Origin: WS-7 sp035635575
GTDB taxonomy: Bacteria; Eisenbacteria; RBG-16-71-46; SZUA-252
Reading direction: 5' to 3'
NCBI GenBank assembly: GCA_035635575.1
Contig: DASQAV010000002.1
Coordinates: 1-64,000, forward strand
Length of the DNA: 64,000 bases
Below are positions 1-7,074 of the stretch, in pieces; the stretch's first letter is position 1, and each line of letters opens with the position of its first letter. A model generated the notes under the pieces. That model was not told the origin of the DNA, searched no databases, and was given only the letters and a program-made list of their open reading frames with translations. A program made the position numbers and the translations under genes.

Positions 1-88
1 TGGCGGGATCGTCGGGAGCGGTGTTTACTTCTTCCGCGTGGCGACGCCGGACGGTATCGAGAGCCGGAGAGTCGCCGTTCTTCGCTGA
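1..88 (+). CDS. C-terminal end of a secreted protein with a T9SS-type sorting tail (partial)
   Basis: The reading frame open from base 2 ends at TGA 86-88 and encodes about 28 residues, including GSGVYFFRVATPDG and a basic end RRVAVLR. This matches the usual end of type IX secretion C-terminal sorting domains (a G-x-Y-x-x-x-L/V strand, then a basic K/R-rich strand ending at the stop). Such tails direct proteins through the outer membrane in FCB-group bacteria. The rest of the gene lies left of the window, so the passenger is unknown. The call rests on one short motif. Confidence 0.6.
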   Translation, partial: GGIVGSGVYFFRVATPDGIESRRVAVLR

Positions 89-128
89 TCGAGCCCTCGC
101 GCCTCACATTCCAGGGAGGATCGACTTC

Positions 129-596
129 ATGACCGCCGTTCCCTACCAGCATCCCCTTCGCAACTCGCTCTCCTGTGCTCTCGCGTTTGCCCTCGCTCTG
201 CTCTTCAGCGTCCCCGCGCACGCGGCCGCGAAGGCCAAGGGCTCGAGCGGGGCCGAGACCTCCCTCAAGCGAATCCAGCGCACCGTGGCGATCCTCGACG
301 CCGAGGCAAAAACTCCTGAAGGAGAAGCCGCCGTCGTGAAGCGGCTGAGCGCCCAGCTTCGCGTGAGCGAGGAGGATCTTCGCGCCAAGCACGACACCTG
401 GGGCCTGGGCTACGGCGAGATCGCGATGGCCTACGGCTTTGCCGGGGCCAGCCGCACCGGGAAGACCCCCGACGACGTGGTGGCGATGCGATCCTCCGGG
501 ACGGCCTGGACGGACATCGCGAAGGATCTGGGCGTCAGGGTGGACACGGTCGCGAAGCGCATGCGGCGCCACGTGGGGCCGAAGCCCCCCCGTTGA
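129..596 (+). CDS. Small exported protein of unknown function with helical HTH-like repeats
   Basis: Encodes 155 aa. I chose ATG 129 because AGGGAGGA ends 8 bases upstream and the protein then opens with a normal signal peptide (hydrophobic core ALAFALALLFSVPAHA, cut near AHA-AA). Upstream codons in the frame lack such a start. The mature part has two similar helical stretches: one around GLGYGEIAMAYGF and one around GTAWTDIAKDLGVRVDTVAKR. Each resembles the W-x-x-I-A-x-x-L-G turn of helix-turn-helix folds, yet the protein appears exported, so DNA binding is unlikely. I do not recognise the family. It lies just before the SRPBCC-ketosynthase cluster, with 4 bases between. Confidence 0.7.
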   Translation: MTAVPYQHPLRNSLSCALAFALALLFSVPAHAAAKAKGSSGAETSLKRIQRTVAILDAEAKTPEGEAAVVKRLSAQLRVSEEDLRAKHDTWGLGYGEIAMAYGFAGASRTGKTPDDVVAMRSSGTAWTDIAKDLGVRVDTVAKRMRRHVGPKPPR

Positions 597-600
597 GGCG

Positions 601-1053
601 ATGCGCTCCACAACCTCCATGTGGATCCAGGCCCCTCCGCGCGATCTTTTTACGCTCGTATCCGACCTGGATCGCTGGGAGCAGAACCTCCCGCACTATC
701 GCTACGTCAAAATTTTGAGGCGCACCCACGAAACGACCCACGCGGCGATGAGCGCGCGCCGCGGAGCCATTCCGGTGTTCTGGGAGGCGATCCAGACCGT
801 GGATCACGAGACGCAAACGATTCGCTTCCGCCACGTGCGCGGGATCACGCGAGGCATGGAGGTGCTCTGGAGCTTCACGCCGGAGGGGAAGGGCACGGTG
901 GCGCGCGTGGATCACGACCTCGAGCTTCGGGTGCCGCTGGTGGGCCGCTGGCTCGCCGAGCGCATCATCGCGCGTGAGTTCATCGAGCCCATCGTGAAGA
1001 AGACGCTGAGCTGCTTCCGCGCGATCGCGGAGCGCCGGGAGCAGGCGGCGTGA
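601..1053 (+). CDS. SRPBCC-family (START/polyketide cyclase-like) protein
   Basis: Encodes 150 aa. ATG 601 follows the previous stop by 4 bases. The order is typical of the SRPBCC helix-grip fold: an N-terminal strand (STTSMWIQAPPRDLFTLVSD) with the W-E-x-x-L-P-H-Y segment seen in coenzyme Q-binding and cyclase-like members, a middle antiparallel sheet, and a long C-terminal helix ending in ERREQAA. Such proteins bind hydrophobic ligands, and some cyclise or aromatise polyketides. The next gene is a ketosynthase whose GTG overlaps this stop by 4 bases, so a role in the same fatty acid or polyketide route is likely but not shown. Confidence 0.8.
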   Translation: MRSTTSMWIQAPPRDLFTLVSDLDRWEQNLPHYRYVKILRRTHETTHAAMSARRGAIPVFWEAIQTVDHETQTIRFRHVRGITRGMEVLWSFTPEGKGTVARVDHDLELRVPLVGRWLAERIIAREFIEPIVKKTLSCFRAIAERREQAA

Positions 1054-2318
1054 TCGCTCCCACCATCCGCCACCGCGTGGCCCTGACCGGCATCGGCATG
1101 GTCACGCCCATCGGGACCGGCAGGCGCGACTTCTGGGAAGGCGTGCGCTCGGGCCGCAGGGGCGTGGGCCCCCTGACGCGCTTCGATGCCTCCGCTCTCC
1201 GCACGCGGATCGCGGGCGAGATCCCGTCCTTCGACTTTTCGGCCTTCTTCAGCCCCAGGCGCGCGGGCCGCATGGATCGCTTTGCCCAGCTCTCGATCGC
1301 CGCGGCGCAACTCGCGATCGAGGACGCGGGGCTCCGGATCGGGGAGGGAACCATGGCCGTCCCCGAGACCGAAGTCGGCGTCACGATCGGATCCGCGCTG
1401 GGCGGCGTGCCCAGCGCCGAGGCGGACCACGTGATTTTCCTGGAGTCGGGGCTCAAGTCCGTTCCGCCCAGCCTCGCGACCCGCGTCTTCGCGGGTGCGG
1501 GCGCCTGCAACGTGGCGATCGCGTTCAACGCGCGCGGGCCCGTGCTCGGGAACTCGAACTCCTGCGCTTCGGGCGCGATCGCGATCGGGGAGGCCTTCCG
1601 CGCGATCCGGGACGGCGACGCGCGCGCCATGATCACGGGCGGGGTTGAGGCGCCCCTGGCGCCCCTGACCTTCGCGGCGTTCACGATCATCAAGGCGATG
1701 TCGACCACGAACGACGAGCCGGCGCGGGCCTCACGCCCCTTCGACGCCCGCCGGGACGGCTTCGTGATGGCGGAGGGAGCTGCGATCCTGGTTCTGGAGG
1801 AAATGAAGTCGGCCCTGACGCGCGACGCGCGGATCTACGCCGAGGTCGCGGGCTTCGCCACGACGAACGACGCCTTCCACATGACCGCGCCGCAGCCGCA
1901 GGGACGGGACGCGGCGCGGGCGATGCGGCTTGCCCTTCGCGACGCCGGGCTCACGACGGACGAGATCGAGGCGGTGAACGCCCACGGATCTTCGACCGTG
2001 CTCAACGACCGCATCGAAACGCTCGCGATCAAGGAGGTCCTGGGAGAGCGGGCGCGTCGCGTGCCCGTGAGCGGGACGAAGGGGCTCCACGCTCACGCGC
2101 TCGGCGCCTCGGGTGCCATGGAGGCGGCCATTGCTTCCCTCTCGGTCTCGGAGGGCTACCTGCCCTCTACCGCCAACCTGGATCACCCCGATCCCGAGTG
2201 CGACCTGGACTACGTGCCGAAGGTCGGACGCGCGGTCACCGTCCGCACCATCATCTCGAACTCTTTTGGATTCGGAGGAACGAACGCATGCTTGGTCTTC
2301 AAGGCGGTCGACACGTGA
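1050..2318 (+). CDS. Beta-ketoacyl-ACP synthase (FabF/KAS II-like ketosynthase)
   Basis: Encodes 422 aa from GTG 1050, which overlaps the previous stop as GTGA. The thiolase-fold ketosynthase motifs are intact: nucleophile Cys172 in NSNSCASGA, His312 in VNAHGSST, Lys344 and His349 in GTKGLHAHALGASGA, and the C-terminal SNSFGFGGTNA loop. It should therefore condense acyl-ACP with malonyl-ACP. The nucleophile context SNSCASG departs from the common TACSSG/TACATG form of housekeeping FabF, and no ACP, KR or fabG is in view. A dedicated secondary lipid or polyketide enzyme is therefore as likely as the housekeeping one. Having Cys172 rules out a chain-length factor. Confidence 0.9.
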   Translation: MIAPTIRHRVALTGIGMVTPIGTGRRDFWEGVRSGRRGVGPLTRFDASALRTRIAGEIPSFDFSAFFSPRRAGRMDRFAQLSIAAAQLAIEDAGLRIGEGTMAVPETEVGVTIGSALGGVPSAEADHVIFLESGLKSVPPSLATRVFAGAGACNVAIAFNARGPVLGNSNSCASGAIAIGEAFRAIRDGDARAMITGGVEAPLAPLTFAAFTIIKAMSTTNDEPARASRPFDARRDGFVMAEGAAILVLEEMKSALTRDARIYAEVAGFATTNDAFHMTAPQPQGRDAARAMRLALRDAGLTTDEIEAVNAHGSSTVLNDRIETLAIKEVLGERARRVPVSGTKGLHAHALGASGAMEAAIASLSVSEGYLPSTANLDHPDPECDLDYVPKVGRAVTVRTIISNSFGFGGTNACLVFKAVDT

Positions 2319-2719
2319 GGGGGCCGGTGCTCTTCGCTCTCGCTCTCGTCCTGGCGGGATGCGGCACGGCGGGGAGCAAGCTCCCGGTGAGCGAGATGAC
2401 GGCCAGAACGAACTCGGCCGGCGTGCAGGTGGTGGACGTGGACGTCCACACCTACTACTTCAAGCCCAACCGCATCGTGCTGAAACAGGGAGTTCCCGTG
2501 GACCTCACGGTCCACTTCAAGAGCTTCTTCGTGCCGCACACCTTCACCTGCAACGAAGGCGACGCGGGTCTCGCGGTGAGCCTGGGCGCGGGATTCATGA
2601 GCTTCCACCGCACGAAGCATGCGCGCCTCACCCCGACGCAGCCAGGCGAGTTCGAGTTCTTCTGCCACGTGGGAAAGCATCATCAGAAGGGAATGGAAGG
2701 GACGATCGTCGTGCGGTAG
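2315..2719 (+). CDS. Cupredoxin-fold lipoprotein
   Basis: Encodes 134 aa from GTG 2315, which overlaps the ketosynthase stop by 4 bases. This start gives a short lipoprotein signal with lipobox LAGC and acylated Cys16, whereas starting at ATG 2288 would put 9 polar residues in front. The body is a cupredoxin domain with a plausible type 1 copper site: His75 (PHTF), Cys117, His122 and Met127 in FFCHVGKHHQKGM. It should be a periplasmic membrane-anchored electron carrier or copper protein. Co-translation with a ketosynthase suggests an oxidative step, but that link is inferred. Confidence 0.85.
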   Translation: MRGPVLFALALVLAGCGTAGSKLPVSEMTARTNSAGVQVVDVDVHTYYFKPNRIVLKQGVPVDLTVHFKSFFVPHTFTCNEGDAGLAVSLGAGFMSFHRTKHARLTPTQPGEFEFFCHVGKHHQKGMEGTIVVR

Positions 2720-2744
2720 GGACCGGTCCGGCCCCTCGCTGCAG

Positions 2745-4118
2745 CTAACGAACGACGCGATACAGCCAGCCGCGCGCTTCTCCGAGCGAAGTCGCGACAG
2801 GCATCATGACGGCGACCAGCGTTCCGTCCGCCGAGAGCCACGTGCGCCGCGGGACGGCGCCGGGCTCGTATTCCCCCCGTGAGACCCGCTCCAGGTTCCA
2901 GGCCATGAGCCTCCGGCCGTCGCCCCCAAGAAGTAAGACCGCGCCCGTCGAGAGACGCAAGAGCACGCGGCTGGCGTCATCCGCCACCGATAGCTCCGTC
3001 ACCTCCGCCCCCTTGGCCGCATCCAGATTGAGGGTCTTTCGCGTCCAGATGGGAGCGTTCCGCCGAACGTCGTAGAGGGCGAGCCAGGGACCGGTTCCCT
3101 TTCGCCTCGCCAAGGGAGAGCTGGTCGCGACCAGGACGAACCGGCCGTCGGGAGTCATCGCGGTCCGCCCCACCGAGTTTCGCGGAAGCGGCGTCCGCAT
3201 CTTCTCGATCCCCGAGCGGTCCAGCACCAGAAGCTCTCCGTCGCGCGCGATCGCCACGTCCCCGAAATTGCTCACGGCGAACTCTCGCGAGTCGGCCGTC
3301 AGCGGGCGCGTCCAGACAATCGTTCCCTCGAGATCGATCAGCCGCAGCTCGTCCTGCCTCGAGCCGAGCGTGGAATCGAAGACCCCGATCGAGTTCACCG
3401 CCAGGAAATTCCCCAGCGGAGAGGATGCGCCCCAGCCCATGGCTCCCGGCCACGTCGCGAGCTGCTTGCCGCCGGGCACTTGGAGAACACTCAATCGCGG
3501 CACCGAGTCCTTGCTCGCGGCACGGCGCGCGAGCACGAAGTCTCTGCCCAAAGGCGCGGGCGAGAGGAGATCCTTGGTCTCCCACTCGACCTCGCCATCC
3601 GGACCGTAGAAGACGGAGCGCCGCTGAGCCCGGGCGCCGGGATCCTTCATGAGCGCGGCGGTGGTGACCGCCGCGGATTCGGCGGGCGTCTCGACCACGA
3701 TCCACCGGTAGCCGGGAAAGATCCGCACCGTATGGGAGGCGAGATCTTGCCTTGGCCACGAGGCAACGAGGTACGCGGGAGAGCGCGGTGGGAACACGAA
3801 GAGCGATTCCGAGCCGGAGGGACCGAGGACGCGCAGCGCTGCCCAGCTGGGCAGCCCCACACCCGTGGACTTGTTCCGATTCACGGTGGCGTTCCAGGCG
3901 AGCGGCCCCAGGCCGTCGAACACCAATTGCGCGGTCGCCGCCGACTTGGAGGGAGCGTCCGGTGTGGCCTGGGCCGGCCTCACCACGAGCCGGCGCGCGC
4001 CGGGAGGCGCGGGCCTGCCCACGTCCGGCGTCGCGGCCGCGAAGGCTTCCCCCGCGGCGAGTCCCGCGATCAGGACCGAACTCAGGAGCACGGTGCCGAC
4101 GCGCGACGTGGCGGCCAC
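2745..4118 (-). CDS. Secreted beta-propeller-like protein of unknown function
   Basis: Encodes 457 aa from GTG 4118. A signal peptide (VGTVLLSSVLIAGLAAGEAFA) is followed by repeated blade-like stretches such as GEVEWETKDL, GTIVWTRPL and APIWTRKTL. These W-T/E-R/K strands, spaced by xDGRxVLVAT-type strands, recall PQQ/WD40-like propellers. The start lies 1 base after the stop of the PD40 gene (4120-5199), so the two are probably one operon. I cannot name the family. No Shine-Dalgarno is visible at this start, consistent with translational coupling. Confidence 0.7.
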   Translation of the reverse strand: MAATSRVGTVLLSSVLIAGLAAGEAFAAATPDVGRPAPPGARRLVVRPAQATPDAPSKSAATAQLVFDGLGPLAWNATVNRNKSTGVGLPSWAALRVLGPSGSESLFVFPPRSPAYLVASWPRQDLASHTVRIFPGYRWIVVETPAESAAVTTAALMKDPGARAQRRSVFYGPDGEVEWETKDLLSPAPLGRDFVLARRAASKDSVPRLSVLQVPGGKQLATWPGAMGWGASSPLGNFLAVNSIGVFDSTLGSRQDELRLIDLEGTIVWTRPLTADSREFAVSNFGDVAIARDGELLVLDRSGIEKMRTPLPRNSVGRTAMTPDGRFVLVATSSPLARRKGTGPWLALYDVRRNAPIWTRKTLNLDAAKGAEVTELSVADDASRVLLRLSTGAVLLLGGDGRRLMAWNLERVSRGEYEPGAVPRRTWLSADGTLVAVMMPVATSLGEARGWLYRVVR

Positions 4119-4119
4119 G

Positions 4120-5199
4120 TTATCGTTGGGTTCTACGCGCCGCGGGTTTTCGAGCGGTCGAGCCCGCCCGTGATTTCTTGGATCGCGCGGGCTCGGGTGG
4201 AGGCTTCAGCGTGAGATCCTCGGCGACCCAGATGTCTTCGCTCTTGTCGTTCACCAGCGAGTAGTAGATCGACTTCGAGTCCCAGGCCCAGGTCGGCTTG
4301 ATGCAGTTTCCGCTCGTCGTGACGGGGAAGGTCTTCCCCGAGGACACGTCCATGACCCAGACGTCGCGCTTCGGCCCGACCTGGCGTCCGAAGGCGATCC
4401 ATTTCCCATTCGGCGACCACGAGGGCCACGTGTCCTCGAAGGGCTGGCCGTCGATCTTGCCCTTCGTGAGGCGGATTTCCTTTCCGCCGTTCGCGGGGAC
4501 TTTGTAGAGCTGATATTTCGTGAACAGGATGTTTCCTTCCATCGTCTGCTGCCGGGTGGAGTCGTATTCCTTGGCGACGAACGCGATCCACTTGCCGTCC
4601 GAGGACCAGGTGGGATGGCCGGGGCTGCCCTTGCTGTCCGTCACCTGCCTCGCCATGTCGTCCTCGTGCTCTCCATCGGCATCCATCACGTAGATGTTGA
4701 ATCCGTAGAGCTCCCCGGGGCGAACGCGATTCGAGTAGAACGCGATCCGTTTCCCGTCCGCCGAATAGGTCCCGAAGCGATGGCTGCCGGGAGCGTGCGT
4801 CAGCTGCTTCGGCTCGCCCTTCGCCTCGCCGCCCTCGAAGGGAAGCGAGTAGACGTTGTAGCGCTTGCCGCGCGTGGAGACATAGAGGAGAGACTTTCCG
4901 TCGGGCGCCCAGCTGGGCGTTCCCGCGCGCGTGCTGTCCGGCTCGTCCGTGAGCTGCCGCGGCTCGCCGCCCTCGGCGGGGATGACGTAGATCTGAGTCG
5001 CGCCGTGTCCGCCGCGATCGGAGGTGAAGGCGAGCCACTTTCCATCCGGAGAAGGAGTGGGATCGGTCTCGCGCGTGGTGTCCGCGAGGATCTCCTTGAA
5101 GGTCGTGGCCGAGGCCCCACGGAGAGGCAAGGCGACGCACCCCATGAAGATGGCGGTCGATATCAGCCAGGAAAGGTTCCCGAAAAGGCGCGTTCTCAT
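4120..5199 (-). CDS. TolB-like PD40 six-bladed beta-propeller, exported
   Basis: Encodes 359 aa. ATG 5199 is preferred over ATG 5205 because AGAGGA ends 6 bases before it and only 0 bases before the other. A hydrophobic segment (SWLISTAIFMGCVALPLRG) gives export. About six WD40-like PD40 repeats follow, each with an S-x-D-G-K-x-I/L-A-F core: DPTPSPDGKWLAFTSDRG, TPSWAPDGKSLLYVS, TYSADGKRIAFYS, PTWSSDGKWIAFVA, PSWSPNGKWIAFG and PTWAWDSKSIYYS. TolB-like propellers of this kind act as periplasmic binding platforms or peptidase sensor domains. The C-terminus is a basic tail rich in K and R. It is the first gene of a pair with 2745-4118. Confidence 0.85.
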   Translation of the reverse strand: MRTRLFGNLSWLISTAIFMGCVALPLRGASATTFKEILADTTRETDPTPSPDGKWLAFTSDRGGHGATQIYVIPAEGGEPRQLTDEPDSTRAGTPSWAPDGKSLLYVSTRGKRYNVYSLPFEGGEAKGEPKQLTHAPGSHRFGTYSADGKRIAFYSNRVRPGELYGFNIYVMDADGEHEDDMARQVTDSKGSPGHPTWSSDGKWIAFVAKEYDSTRQQTMEGNILFTKYQLYKVPANGGKEIRLTKGKIDGQPFEDTWPSWSPNGKWIAFGRQVGPKRDVWVMDVSSGKTFPVTTSGNCIKPTWAWDSKSIYYSLVNDKSEDIWVAEDLTLKPPPEPARSKKSRAGSTARKPAARRTQR

Positions 5200-5291
5200 G
5201 AGCATTCCTCTAAACCCAGGGTGAGCCGGGGGGTTCCGCTTGGCGCCATGGCCCAAGCGGTTCCGGGCGATTCGACGGAGGGCTTCCCCCG

Positions 5292-5906
5292 TTACGGCCG
5301 AGGCGCAAATCCCTCGCCTGTGGTCAGAACTTCGTACGAAGCGACCCCGAGAGCGGAGCGGCGAAGCTGGCTCCAGGGGCGATCGAGGATGTGGCACTTG
5401 AGCAGCGCCAGCACGATCTGGTGCGAGACCACCGCGACCAATCCTTCCGACGCGGGGTGCTTTGCGGCGATGTCGCGCATCGCCGCGACGGCGCGCTCGT
5501 GGACGGCGGCGAGCGGCTCCGCCCCGGGTAGTGTCACCGCGGTCGGATCCTCGCGCCACTTCCGATAGAGATCGAGATCGGGCAGCTCCGACTCGCTCAG
5601 CCCTTCCCATTCTCCGTGGTGAATCTCATTCAGACGAGGATCGATCGTGACGTTCACGCGATGCGGGCCCGCGACGTAGGACGCGGTCTCCACCGCACGC
5701 GGGAGCGCGCTGGAATAGACGGCCGCGATCGGAACTTCCCAGAGTGCCCGGGTCAGGCCCTTCGCCTGCTCGTGGCCCGCGGGATTCATGGGCGCGCCCT
5801 TCGAGCCCTGGATGCGCTTCTCCCGATTCCAATCCGTCTCGCCGTGCCGCACGAAGACGAAATCGCGCGTGCGGGTGTTCGCCGCCAAGCTAGATCCGGC
5901 CGGCAT
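5292..5906 (-). CDS. Histidine phosphatase superfamily protein (phosphoglycerate mutase-like)
   Basis: Encodes 204 aa. The phosphohistidine motif F-V-R-H-G-E-T-D-W-N is near residue 20, followed by YSSALPRAVETA, the acid/base region EIHHGEWEGLSESEL, and the second catalytic His in VSHQIVLALL. All residues of the 2H branch are present, so it should be an active phosphatase or mutase acting on small phosphorylated metabolites; the substrate cannot be read from sequence. ATG 5906 lies 17 bases inside the 3' end of asd, suggesting coupled translation. Confidence 0.88.
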   Translation of the reverse strand: MPAGSSLAANTRTRDFVFVRHGETDWNREKRIQGSKGAPMNPAGHEQAKGLTRALWEVPIAAVYSSALPRAVETASYVAGPHRVNVTIDPRLNEIHHGEWEGLSESELPDLDLYRKWREDPTAVTLPGAEPLAAVHERAVAAMRDIAAKHPASEGLVAVVSHQIVLALLKCHILDRPWSQLRRSALGVASYEVLTTGEGFAPRP

Positions 5907-6954
5907 GCGCGAGCAGCTCCGCGTTCAGGATCGCCGCTCCCGCGGCGCCGCGGATCGTATTGTGGCCGAGGGCGTCGAATTTCCAGTCGAGCACGGGGCA
6001 AGGGCGGAGCCTTCCCAGCGTCACGCCCATTCCCGAGGAGCGGTCCACGTCGAGACGCGGCTGCGGCCGGTCGTCCTCCTCGCGCACCTGGATCGGCTCC
6101 GAGGGCGCGGAGGGAAGCGGCATGCGATCGAGCGGGCGGAAGCCCATGAGCGCCGCGAGCATCTGCTTGAGGGTCGCCTTGCGCTTCAGCTTCACGCTCA
6201 CCGCCATGAGATGCCCGTCCAGCACCGGCACGCGGTGGCAGGATGCGCTCACCGTGATCCCGGCGGATTCGATTCCGCGCGCGCCCAGGGTGCCCAGGAT
6301 CTTGTTCGTTTCGGATTCCATCTTGGGTTCTTCGCCCGGAATGTAGGGCACCACGTTGCCCAGGATGTCGATCGAGGGAACGCCCGGGTAGCCCGCGCCG
6401 CTGGTGGCCTGGAACGTGGTCACGATGCAGGACTCCACGCCGAAGGCGCGATGGAGCGGCGCCAGCGCCATGACCAGCACGATCGTGGAGCAATTCGGGT
6501 TCGTGAGGATCCCGCCGCGCGGGCCCGGACCGTTCGAGAATTTCTGACGCTCCAGAAGCTCGAGGTGATCGCGGTTCACCTCGGGGATCACGAGCGGCAC
6601 GAGAGGATCCAGCCGGTGATTTCTGGCATTCGAGGAGACCAGGTGGCCGGCGCGCGCGTACTGCTCCTCCAGCTCTCCCGCCACGGAGGCGTCGAGCGAC
6701 GAGAAAAGGACCGGCGAGCGGAGCTTGTCCCCGGGGCCTCGTACACGGAGCTTGGCGACCGCGTCGGGAATCCGCGTGGTCAGCTTCCAGCGAGCCCCGA
6801 CCGCGTCGGCGTAGGACTTTCCGGCGCTCTGGTCGGAGGCCATCACCTCGTCCACGTAGAACCAGGGGTGATTCTCGAGGAGCTGGATGAAGCGCTGCCC
6901 CACCGTGCCCGTGGCCCCCAGAATTCCGACCGGGGTCGGGGCCCGTCCGTTCAA
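5890..6954 (-). CDS. asd: Aspartate-semialdehyde dehydrogenase, archaeal/fungal type
   Basis: Catalyses NADPH-dependent reduction of aspartyl phosphate to aspartate semialdehyde for Lys/Thr/Met and diaminopimelate synthesis. The NADP loop GILGATGTVGQRF is at the N-terminus. The segments NHPWFYVDEVMASDQSAGKSY, the nucleophile Cys155 in NPNCSTIVL, and the His region SCHRVPVLDGH match the archaeal/yeast subfamily rather than the E. coli type. I chose TTG 6954 because AGGAAGG lies 8 bases upstream and it gives 354 aa, normal for the subfamily. Starts at ATG 7038 or 7065 would add a low-complexity Ser/Arg/Gly extension of 28-37 residues. The stop overlaps the start of the phosphatase gene. Confidence 0.9.
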   Translation of the reverse strand: MNGRAPTPVGILGATGTVGQRFIQLLENHPWFYVDEVMASDQSAGKSYADAVGARWKLTTRIPDAVAKLRVRGPGDKLRSPVLFSSLDASVAGELEEQYARAGHLVSSNARNHRLDPLVPLVIPEVNRDHLELLERQKFSNGPGPRGGILTNPNCSTIVLVMALAPLHRAFGVESCIVTTFQATSGAGYPGVPSIDILGNVVPYIPGEEPKMESETNKILGTLGARGIESAGITVSASCHRVPVLDGHLMAVSVKLKRKATLKQMLAALMGFRPLDRMPLPSAPSEPIQVREEDDRPQPRLDVDRSSGMGVTLGRLRPCPVLDWKFDALGHNTIRGAAGAAILNAELLAHAGRI

Positions 6955-7074
6955 GGATGGACCCTTCCTGGCCTGACCCGAGCCCGATGGAGAGCGCTTC
7001 GCACGACCGGAAGTCGTTGTGGAACGCGCAGAAGACATTGCGGAGCCCCGTGATTTTGCTAGCATATGCCGCCC

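Noticed and set aside
1050..2318. Ketosynthase as a chain-length factor of a type II polyketide system
   Set aside because: The nucleophile Cys172 is present; chain-length factors replace it, usually by Gln.
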